DNA of 42,890 bases from a virus. This document shows, piece after piece, positions 15,694-21,010 of this stretch. The position numbers and the translations under genes were made by a program. Below the pieces are notes generated by a model. The model saw only the letters and a list, made by a program, of their open reading frames with translations. It had not been told where the DNA came from and did not search any database. Positions within the stretch are counted from its first letter, which is position 1. The number at the start of each line of letters is the position of its first letter. Where the stretch lies: positions 1-42,890 of IMG/VR virus record IMGVR_UViG_3300047440_000087; one strand, given 5' to 3'.

Positions 15694-15948
15694 CTAGTGC
15701 ACGACGATGAGGGGGTTTTCCTTCTTGCCTTCGAAGATGTCGAAGATGGTGTCAACGTACTTGTCGGTGGACTTCTGAGTCATGTCTGCAACCAGCAGGC
15801 CTGTAGCGGTCGATCCAATCCAGACTTCAGCTTCTTGGAGCTTGCTCTTGGGTTGGACGTTATTCTTCAGGACACTGGCAACAGTGAATGAGGTCGAAAA
15901 TCCGACGATAGTACTGACAACCAACTTGGTGGTCTCTCGGGTAGACAT
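15694..15948 (-). CDS. Small two-helix membrane protein
   Basis: The product is 84 residues, with two hydrophobic segments at about 8-26 (KLVVSTIVGFSTSFTVASVL) and 42-56 (VWIGSTATGLLVADM), separated by a short basic loop, then a polar tail with FEGKKENPLIVVH. AAAGGAAAG precedes the ATG. It is a closed unit between promoter copy D and the terminator at 15655-15683. It might be holin-like by size, but it lies far from the lysin genes, so I would not call it a holin. Confidence 0.8.
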   Translation of the reverse strand: MSTRETTKLVVSTIVGFSTSFTVASVLKNNVQPKSKLQEAEVWIGSTATGLLVADMTQKSTDKYVDTIFDIFEGKKENPLIVVH

Positions 15949-15979
15949 GGGGTCTTTCCTTTCGTGGGGGGTGAATAGG

Positions 15980-16007
15980 TCTCACTATTACCCATGTAAA
16001 TTACGCG
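15980..16007 (-). promoter_or_regulatory. Phage promoter element, copy D, overlapping a stop codon
   Basis: Minus strand: CGCG, six bases, ACA, five bases, AATAGTGAGA. The upstream gene ends inside it: its TAA stop (16001-16003) is part of the N6 stretch. No terminator precedes it, so read-through from the upstream operon is expected. Confidence 0.8.
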
Positions 16008-16480
16008 ACCTCACCCTTCTTCTGGTAAGCCTCGAGCAACTCCTCACGAGTCATCTGAGTAGGATCCTTGATCGCAGGGGCCTCGTCAGAATCTGCAACA
16101 GACCGAGCAACCTCCTGCGAGAGGGAAGCAGGGACGACACCGGAAATAAACTCCACCGCAGCCGAGTTGACCGTAGCCAGTTCAATGAACAGCTCAGAAT
16201 ATGCCTCCATCTGCGAGAACTCATCACGAAGTTCCTGGGTCTTGATGAAGCGGCGACCGTCCTCAGACTTCACACCATACGAAGCCAGGATGATCCTCTT
16301 GAAATGCTCGATGATCTCGTGGTTGTCACCCGAATCGATGATCGCCTGCAGGGATTCAGCGAGACCTCCCTTGGTGCCAGCCTCCAACTCCACCAATTCA
16401 GCCTTGGTGAGGTTGAAGTAGAAGTCCTCCTGGACATCCTTGCCGTTGTAATCGGTGTAACGGATCGTCTTCTTAAGCAT
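16001..16480 (-). CDS. Conserved phage protein, tail-chaperone-like family
   Basis: The product is 159 residues, beginning MLKKTIRYTDYNGKDVQEDF. YFNLTKAELVELEAGTKGGL, IIDSGDNHEIIEHFKRIILASYG, SEDGRRFIKT and FSQMEAYSELFIELAT follow the pattern of a widespread phage family, sometimes annotated as tail assembly chaperone. Here it lies in the membrane-protein region, and a better chaperone candidate exists at 28070, so the role is unclear. ATG at 16480 follows GAGGAAC and overlaps the previous gene by eight bases. The C-terminal helix DPTQMTREELLEAYQKKGE resembles short protein-binding tails. Confidence 0.72.
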   Translation of the reverse strand: MLKKTIRYTDYNGKDVQEDFYFNLTKAELVELEAGTKGGLAESLQAIIDSGDNHEIIEHFKRIILASYGVKSEDGRRFIKTQELRDEFSQMEAYSELFIELATVNSAAVEFISGVVPASLSQEVARSVADSDEAPAIKDPTQMTREELLEAYQKKGEVA

Positions 16481-16835
16481 GAGTTCCTCGCTTGTATTCG
16501 TCAGGGGTGACATAGCCTGCAACGGTAGTGTCCATCTCATCAAGCAACGCGGCCTTGAGGAGGACTAGATAATTGATATGATCTGTGATCTTCTCATTCC
16601 AGATCATCAAACTGTAGCTGTACGCATTCGGGACCATGTCGTAAATCGACACGGTATGCTTTGCCATCATTCCAGCAATAGCCTGAGCAACAGTGATACC
16701 TTCAAGTGCTCCCGCCACCTTGAAGTTGTGAAGCTTGTCCTCAGCAGTCGAGTACTCAATACCCTTGGCTGCGAGAGTGTCTGCACACAGAGCAAACTGC
16801 TCTCGCATAGCGTCTTCAAATCGATCTTGTCGCAT
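16473..16835 (-). CDS. DUF1599-like (nucleotide modification associated) protein
   Basis: The product is 120 residues. FEDAMREQFALCADTLAAKGIEYST, a KLHNFK motif, MMAKHTVSIYDM and WNEKITDHINYLVLLKAAL match the DUF1599/Nmad1 helical family that is common in phages. Members are thought to act near nucleotide metabolism or DNA modification, possibly with a MazG-like fold; the exact reaction is not known. AGGAGAGA precedes the ATG. It starts right after a terminator, so an unseen promoter or read-through feeds it. Confidence 0.8.
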   Translation of the reverse strand: MRQDRFEDAMREQFALCADTLAAKGIEYSTAEDKLHNFKVAGALEGITVAQAIAGMMAKHTVSIYDMVPNAYSYSLMIWNEKITDHINYLVLLKAALLDEMDTTVAGYVTPDEYKRGTHA

Positions 16836-16847
16836 TTCTCTCCTAAG

Positions 16848-16876
16848 AAAAAACCTATACCCGGTGTGGGTATAGG
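16848..16876 (-). terminator. Intrinsic terminator, TATACCC-type stem
   Basis: A nine-pair stem, CCTATACCC with GGGTATAGG, a 5-base loop and six T on the minus strand. It ends the 16887-17105 gene. Confidence 0.88.
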
Positions 16877-16886
16877 AGTTGGGGGA

Positions 16887-17105
16887 TTACTCTGAGGGGG
16901 TAACGGGCTCGGGGTCGTCAGCAACAACCTCGGTCCAACCGTCCTCGACCTCCTCCAGGTTATCAAGCTTCTTCACGACGAATCCGGCAACGATCGCGGC
17001 GACTGCGGTTGCAGCGGCGAAAGTGACGAACGTCTTCGTGGGGAAGCCCTTCTTCTTGGTGGTGGTCTCGGGCAGGTCGGTAACGACGGTGATGGGCTCG
17101 GACAT
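16887..17105 (-). CDS. Small single-pass membrane protein
   Basis: The product is 72 residues: a polar N-terminus, a basic KKKGFPTK patch, an alanine-rich membrane helix at about 27-45 (TFVTFAAATAVAAIVAGFVV) and an acidic tail (EEVEDGWTEVVADDPEP). The basic patch before the helix suggests N-in topology with the acidic tail outside. AAGGAAC precedes the ATG. It is a closed unit between promoter copy E and the terminator at 16848-16876. Function unknown. Confidence 0.8.
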   Translation of the reverse strand: MSEPITVVTDLPETTTKKKGFPTKTFVTFAAATAVAAIVAGFVVKKLDNLEEVEDGWTEVVADDPEPVTPSE

Positions 17106-17130
17106 GATTGTTCCTTCTGTAGGGGTGATC

Positions 17131-17158
17131 TCTCACTATAGGGTGTGTTTTCTGTGCG
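17131..17158 (-). promoter_or_regulatory. Phage promoter element, copy E
   Basis: Minus strand: CGCA, six bases, ACA, five bases, TATAGTGAGA. It begins three bases after the TAA stop of the upstream DUF6353-like gene, with no terminator between. Confidence 0.8.
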
Positions 17159-17160
17159 AA

Positions 17161-17928
17161 TTAGCGGAGGCGATGGTAGTCGCGGATAGGGTTGATCACG
17201 TAGTCCAGGGAAATGCAGGGTCGTCCGTCATCAGACAAGACCGTTGAGAACTTGATGTCAAGCAACTCGTCTGCGTTCCAACCCATCTCGGTAGAATATG
17301 GAGTGGAAGGAAGCCCGATCTTGGAGTAAAACTCGCTGAGAGTTGCATACAGATCATGAATGATGTCATGGTTAATATCATTCTGAGCACTGCGGATCTT
17401 CTCGACTGTGCTTGTGAAATATCGACCGGTGATTGAGTCGTAGCAGAGAACCTCTCCGGCACCAGTGACAATAACCTCACGACTAGTGACTGGATTTGCA
17501 TTGACCCGGTCTTGTGCAATATCATCACGAACACGCTGCTCACGGTTCGCACCGATGTGCTCCTGGACCTTGTCCTTGTATTCCTCAAAGGCCTTCTCGG
17601 TCAGAGAATATGCAGCGGCCAGAGCTGCCGTCCGACGGGATCCGATCCGGTTCGCTCCGATGATGCAGGCGATCGTAAGAGTTCCAACAGCGACCGGAGG
17701 GATGAACTCCTTCCAGACAAGCTTGATCTTGGTCTTGTCATCAAACTCAAAATCTGGGTCTTTGATGAGATGCTCTGCTGTTTCAAACTCAACAATCTTG
17801 TACGCCTTGATAGAAGCCTTACCAGTCAAGAACGCAGTGACGACAGTACCGGTGACCCCGATCGTAGTAAGGATCGTAGGCGAATTGTCAGCGATGAGCT
17901 TAGCTGCCTTCGCGAGAAGATGGTTCAT
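17161..17928 (-). CDS. DUF6353-like membrane protein 2
   Basis: The product is 255 residues. Two hydrophobic segments (about 15-33, PTILTTIGVTGTVVTAFLTG, and about 73-92, FIPPVAVGTLTIACIIGANRI), the words KASIKAYKI and RTAALAAAYSLTEKAFEEYKDKV, and a beta-rich C-terminal domain ending SLDYVINPI match the first copy at 13976 in plan. GGAGGAAAT precedes the ATG. The second copy is shorter and has diverged well, so duplication was not recent. It follows the terminator of the 17979 unit. Confidence 0.8.
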   Translation of the reverse strand: MNHLLAKAAKLIADNSPTILTTIGVTGTVVTAFLTGKASIKAYKIVEFETAEHLIKDPDFEFDDKTKIKLVWKEFIPPVAVGTLTIACIIGANRIGSRRTAALAAAYSLTEKAFEEYKDKVQEHIGANREQRVRDDIAQDRVNANPVTSREVIVTGAGEVLCYDSITGRYFTSTVEKIRSAQNDINHDIIHDLYATLSEFYSKIGLPSTPYSTEMGWNADELLDIKFSTVLSDDGRPCISLDYVINPIRDYHRLR

Positions 17929-17943
17929 AGATTTCCTCCTGAT

Positions 17944-17973
17944 AAAACTTATACCCTGGGTTAGGGTATAAGT
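17944..17973 (-). terminator. Intrinsic terminator, TATACCC-type stem
   Basis: An 11-pair stem, ACTTATACCCT with AGGGTATAAGT, a 5-base loop and TTTT on the minus strand. It ends the 17979-18206 gene and closely matches the terminator at 6256-6284. Confidence 0.88.
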
Positions 17974-17978
17974 GTGGA

Positions 17979-18206
17979 CTACTTGATCTTGGTCTTGGCG
18001 GTGTGAACGGCAACGTCCTTGACAGCGCCGCCAAGAAGTCCGACGAGGAGGACAGCACCAACGCTGACAGCAATGTTCTGAATCTGGTCCTTAGCGATCT
18101 TGTTGATCTCTTCAGGAGTTACATTCGGAACAGCGGTCTGCGAGGTGGCAGTCGATCCTTCGGTCTTCTTGACGACCTGTACCTGGATAGCGTGCTTCTT
18201 AAACAT
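17979..18206 (-). CDS. Small C-terminally anchored membrane protein
   Basis: The product is 75 residues, beginning MFKKHAIQVQVVKKTEGST. A polar, Thr-rich N-terminal half and the helix PEEINKIAKDQIQ lead to one membrane helix at about 46-63 (IAVSVGAVLLVGLLGGAV), then a short basic end (HTAKTKIK). I chose ATG at 18206, with AAGGAATT in front; the longer reading starts inside the noncoding RNA region. It is a closed unit between promoter copy F and the terminator at 17944. Confidence 0.82.
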   Translation of the reverse strand: MFKKHAIQVQVVKKTEGSTATSQTAVPNVTPEEINKIAKDQIQNIAVSVGAVLLVGLLGGAVKDVAVHTAKTKIK

Positions 18207-18235
18207 GGCAATTCCTTCTGTGGATGTGGGTAGGG

Positions 18236-18263
18236 TCTCACTATAAGCCATGTTCTGCACGCG
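18236..18263 (-). promoter_or_regulatory. Phage promoter element, copy F
   Basis: Minus strand: CGCG, six bases, ACA, five bases, TATAGTGAGA, then the leader CCCTACCCACATCC and the 75-residue membrane gene. It follows the terminator-like hairpin of the C-loop RNA by nine bases. Confidence 0.82.
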
Positions 18264-18272
18264 ACAGAGAAA

Positions 18273-18344
18273 CCTATAACCCATGAACTCGGGGGGGAGC
18301 GTTATGGGTTATAGGCCTGAGGAAGGACGGGGGGTACTTCTCTC
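18273..18344 (-). ncRNA. 6C-like small RNA with two C-loop hairpins
   Basis: On the minus strand, downstream of promoter copy G, two hairpins follow each other. Hairpin 1 (18319-18344) pairs GAAG-T-AC with GT-C-CTTC, extendable by three outer pairs past a bulged A; a run of six C (18329-18334) forms its loop apart from one C that closes the stem. Hairpin 2 (18273-18315) has a 12-pair stem, CCTATAACCCAT with ATGGGTTATAGG, an imperfect inner stem and a loop of seven C (18291-18297), then TTT. Two hairpins, each with about six or more C in the loop, is the defining layout of actinobacterial 6C RNA. No start codon with a ribosome site lies inside. 6C RNAs are reported to pair with G-rich ribosome sites. 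The match is by architecture; I cannot run the covariance model. Confidence 0.7.
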
Positions 18345-18368
18345 ATTATAAGACGTGTTTTCTACGCG
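18341..18368 (-). promoter_or_regulatory. Phage promoter element, copy G, before the C-loop RNA
   Basis: Minus strand: CGCG, six bases, ACA, five bases, TATAATGAGA. The six-base core is a perfect TATAAT. No gene follows for about 135 bases; the first structure is the C-loop hairpin, so this copy should drive a noncoding RNA. Confidence 0.82.
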
Positions 18369-18371
18369 AAA

Positions 18372-18480
18372 AAATATAAGAGAAGTCTAGGGTTCATATG
18401 CCAACGAAACATATGATTTAGCAGCTTTGCTTCTGCACCAGATAGGTTGGTCTTTCACCAACACATTCGTGTCTTATCTT
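18372..18480 (-). ncRNA. Structured RNA candidate with four hairpins
   Basis: Between promoter copies H and G lie about 110 bases with no usable reading frame. On the minus strand four hairpins follow: ACAC/GTGT with a 4-base loop (18461-18472), GTTGGT/ACCAAC with a 5-base loop (18446-18462, sharing two bases with the first), GCAG/CTGC (18421-18436) and CATATG/CATATG with a 9-base loop (18395-18415). It ends in an A/T-rich stretch that runs into copy G. The density of perfect stems argues for a functional RNA. It does not fold as a tRNA. Confidence 0.55.
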
Positions 18481-18482
18481 CT

Positions 18483-18510
18483 TCTCATTATAGGGCATGT
18501 TTTTTACGCG
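18483..18510 (-). promoter_or_regulatory. Phage promoter element, copy H, before a noncoding unit
   Basis: Minus strand: CGCG, six bases, ACA, five bases, TATAATGAGA, again with a perfect TATAAT. The sequence after it holds no gene until 18206, so it drives the four-hairpin RNA, possibly continuing into the C-loop RNA. Confidence 0.82.
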
Positions 18511-18548
18511 ACTGATCAAAGTTGCAAAATTCATAGCACTTGCAAACG

Positions 18549-18590
18549 TTAGAGGGCGTGTAGAATTGTTAGTTCTAACACGCCCTCTAA
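18549..18590 (-). terminator. Long hairpin after the 18619-18900 gene
   Basis: TTAGAGGGCGTG pairs with CACGCCCTCTAA, and TAGAA with TTCTA after one bulged A: about 17 pairs around a 7-base loop. It follows the stop of the small membrane gene by 28 bases. No U-tract follows (CGTTTGC), so it may be a processing or stabilising hairpin rather than a classical terminator. Confidence 0.75.
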
Positions 18591-18618
18591 GTCTGATACC
18601 AGGTGTGAAACGGATCGT

Positions 18619-18900
18619 TTACCGGAGCTTCGACACGAACGACATCGCTTTGCTAGTGATGACATTCATTCTTTCGAATTCCAGGATCAGGACGATTCCG
18701 AAGATATTCCCGACGATCAAAGCAAGTGTGTCTGGGTTCACGTTTGAAGGCTTTTCAGCTACCTTCATGGCGTGAAGCTTACACAGTTGATCGATCATCG
18801 TGGCGTACTCGTCGGTCTCGGCGGTGAATCCTTTCATCTCAGATAGAATATCTTCAATGGCAGAGTCAATGCCAGTTGGTGTCTGGGTCTTACGGAACAC
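18619..18900 (-). CDS. Small C-terminally anchored membrane protein, conserved in actinophages
   Basis: The product is 93 residues. A helical N-terminal part (IDSAIEDILSEMKGFTAETDEYATMIDQLCKLHAMK) is followed by one membrane helix at about 58-75 (TLALIVGNIFGIVLILEFE) and the words ERMNVITSKAMSFVSK. This combination, a coiled N-terminus plus an NVITSKAL-like end, is frequent in actinobacteriophages without known function. GTG at 18900 follows GGAGATCT. It is the first gene after the tail operon and has promoter copy I, which lies inside the end of the tail gene. Confidence 0.83.
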   Translation of the reverse strand: MFRKTQTPTGIDSAIEDILSEMKGFTAETDEYATMIDQLCKLHAMKVAEKPSNVNPDTLALIVGNIFGIVLILEFERMNVITSKAMSFVSKLR

Positions 18901-18919
18901 AGATCTCCTTTCGTAGTGG

Positions 18920-18947
18920 TCTCACTATAGCCGTTGTAGGCCACGCG
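18920..18947 (-). promoter_or_regulatory. Phage promoter element, copy I, embedded in the tail gene end
   Basis: Minus strand: CGCG, six bases, ACA, five bases, TATAGTGAGA. The last codons and TAG stop of the ReqiPepy6 Gp37-like gene lie within it. The element keeps exact spacing even while coding, which argues for selection on the DNA sequence itself. Confidence 0.78.
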
Positions 18948-20145
18948 TTGCACTACTAGGGGTCGTTGCCAACGTAGGATATGACCTCTCGCCGTCCTTG
19001 TCCTCGGCCCGAGTGTATTCACTGACCCAAACGGTGCGAGTTAGGTTGTTGTATTGGAGCGTAACTGCATCTCCAAGGAAATAATCGACGCCGTACTTGT
19101 ATGGTGCAGAGTCTGAAATATCACCATCAAGCAAAGCTCGGCCGGCATGCTCGATCCAGAAGCTACTTGTGAAGAGAGATATGATTGTGCTGATGTCAAC
19201 GCCAGTTAGACCGGTAATAAGCTGCGTTCCATCAACGTATCGGATCTTTGTGGAGAATCCCTGCGATGGATGGTTATAAGGAGTTGTGTATCCGTACTGA
19301 CCAGGCTCTGGAGTAGTAATAAAGAGCGTCGTTACGAAGTCCTTATCGGACTCGAGGGTCTCGGTGTTAACAAGATGCCCTGCCGAAGCGACAAAGGTCA
19401 CCGGAGGAACGGCAATCTGACCTTGAGTTCTGTCGGTCCCATTGAAAACATCCAGACGAAGACTGGCAAAGGAACTTGTCGGTGTCTTTGTGATGATCCC
19501 TCGTGAGGCTGGAGGAGATGTTGCAACACTAACAAGCTTCGAAGTGTCTTTTGAGGTAGGGCGAATTGTCCGAATCCCTAGACTGTTGTTCGCTAGGAAC
19601 TGCCTGATCACTCCACCTGCTTGTCCCAGATTAAGCGAAAAATTCGAGGCTGTCCCTGGAGTAACCGTTGTGCTATCAGTAACGGATACGTTCGGGATAG
19701 GACTGTCTTGGACGATTACGGCCGGACGTCCTCCTGCTCCTCCGTACAAGGCATCATCAATAGTCGTATTACACAGAGCATTCCAGATGCACACAAGAGC
19801 AATATCGAGGTTTGTGTACTTCCTCGGAGTGATTAGTGCGGCTCCATGCGGTCCAAGAATAAGCCTCTCATCAAGGATAGCGTCTACTGACCGTCCAGTA
19901 ATGACGGACTCAGGATATCCCTCTGGGTTTTGACGACGATTGCGCGTTTCGACCATCATGACTTCGGTAGACTCTTCAATGCAGAGCAGCGTACCTGGCG
20001 GAATGCTATCGGCCACGGGACCCTGAGCAGTAACAAGCTCAAACTCCCCGACCAGAAGGTACTTCTCACCCCAAATAAGAGATGAGTACCCTTCTATAAG
20101 AAACTTTGGAGTGAATGCAGGGACACTAAGGGCATACAACTGCAT
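18925..20145 (-). CDS. Tail tip protein, Siphovirus ReqiPepy6 Gp37-like
   Basis: The product is 406 residues, beginning MQLYALSVPAFTPKFLIEGY. LLVGEFELVTAQGP, IEESTEVMMVETRNRRQNPEG, ITGRSVDAILDERLI and the internal TNLDIALVCIWNALC follow the Gp37-like family named after Rhodococcus phage ReqiPepy6; the family occupies the Tal/baseplate-hub place after the distal tail gene. ATG at 20145 lies just after the previous stop (TGATATG) with GGGGGG upstream. It probably forms the tail tip that first meets the cell. Promoter copy I sits inside its last codons. It lacks an obvious peptidase domain. Confidence 0.82.
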   Translation of the reverse strand: MQLYALSVPAFTPKFLIEGYSSLIWGEKYLLVGEFELVTAQGPVADSIPPGTLLCIEESTEVMMVETRNRRQNPEGYPESVITGRSVDAILDERLILGPHGAALITPRKYTNLDIALVCIWNALCNTTIDDALYGGAGGRPAVIVQDSPIPNVSVTDSTTVTPGTASNFSLNLGQAGGVIRQFLANNSLGIRTIRPTSKDTSKLVSVATSPPASRGIITKTPTSSFASLRLDVFNGTDRTQGQIAVPPVTFVASAGHLVNTETLESDKDFVTTLFITTPEPGQYGYTTPYNHPSQGFSTKIRYVDGTQLITGLTGVDISTIISLFTSSFWIEHAGRALLDGDISDSAPYKYGVDYFLGDAVTLQYNNLTRTVWVSEYTRAEDKDGERSYPTLATTPSSATRGLQRL

Positions 20146-20146
20146 A

Positions 20147-21010
20147 TCAAACCCCCCAGTACTGCTTGCGATATATGAACGTACGTTCCGTCTTCGCCAT
20201 GGGGGCATCCCACATGGTCTCATAGACAAATATGCGGTTCGACCCCGGCCTCAAGGAAGGCCAGATGTTGTTGTCAATAATCGAGAACCCTGTAATATCA
20301 ATGGGATTGTTCGCAGCTCGGATAAGCTTCACGCTGCGATTTCCAGGACGAGAGTCGAACTCGATAATATCGTTAGGGAGGAACGGATAAGTCAATGCCA
20401 TCACTTCATACGTGACACTATTGCTCTCTGCCTGAATATGAAGTGCGGCTGCTTGCTGAAGGATCTGGAAGTGATAGATGAATCCGGTTGGTGCTGACGC
20501 GTTATAGATGAAACTGGATGGAAGAGGGAGATCCTGGCTTGAATCGTTTGCTCCAAGGAACCAGGCAAGAGGACAGCTCATAGTAATCTGTACTATCGAA
20601 TCCTTTGCGAAAGGAGCAATCTCAATTCGCTTGACATAGCCATCCACGTACATCTCGCTAGGCAGATATTTGGTCTCGTCATCCGTACTGTTCGTATAGA
20701 TTGTCAGCCTTGTTGAGAACTGACCGGCTAGCATACTATACAACTCAGACCGAAGCCTAGCCGGAGATACAAATTCTCCACCGAACGTTGGGTTTAGACT
20801 AAGCTGAATAACAACTTCACGATCGTTTGGCTGACTACCCTGGTAAACTCCACCCTGGTAGAGAGCCTGTCCCATCGAAATGTTGATCTCAGGAGGGCCA
20901 AGCCCGTCGACCCCCCTGAGAATATAATGGTCATCTGGCTCAGCGTCAGCTACCGGCAAGGTAATGGTCGTTAGTGGACTCTTAAGTGTTATCGATTTGA
21001 TTACGCTCAT
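20147..21010 (-). CDS. Distal tail (Dit-like) protein
   Basis: The product is 287 residues. The opening pattern (SITLKSPLTTITLPVADAEPDDHYILRGVDGLGPPEINIS), the GGVYQGSQPNDREVVIQLSL strand, and a C-terminal beta domain (FSIIDNNIWPSLRPGSNRI) match siphovirus distal tail proteins, which form a hexameric ring between tube and tip. It lies in the standard place between tape measure and tail tip genes. ATG at 21010 overlaps the tape measure stop (ATGA). The late NIWPSLRPGSN motif is typical of this family in Gram-positive phages. Confidence 0.85.
   Translation of the reverse strand: MSVIKSITLKSPLTTITLPVADAEPDDHYILRGVDGLGPPEINISMGQALYQGGVYQGSQPNDREVVIQLSLNPTFGGEFVSPARLRSELYSMLAGQFSTRLTIYTNSTDDETKYLPSEMYVDGYVKRIEIAPFAKDSIVQITMSCPLAWFLGANDSSQDLPLPSSFIYNASAPTGFIYHFQILQQAAALHIQAESNSVTYEVMALTYPFLPNDIIEFDSRPGNRSVKLIRAANNPIDITGFSIIDNNIWPSLRPGSNRIFVYETMWDAPMAKTERTFIYRKQYWGV

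Noticed and set aside
15694-15948. Holin assignment for the 84-residue two-helix protein
   Set aside because: It lies in the control region under its own promoter, about 20 kb from the lysin; the 38466-38657 gene is a better candidate.
17131-17144. CTCACTATAGGG on the plus strand, resembling the end of a T7 promoter
   Set aside because: It is the reverse complement of the TATAGTGAGA part of promoter copy E; the upstream T7 part is missing, and all genes run on the other strand.
18372-18480. tRNA or tRNA-like gene in the hairpin-rich unit
   Set aside because: A possible T-arm-like stem is present, but no acceptor stem, D-arm consensus or 7-base anticodon loop can be built around it.
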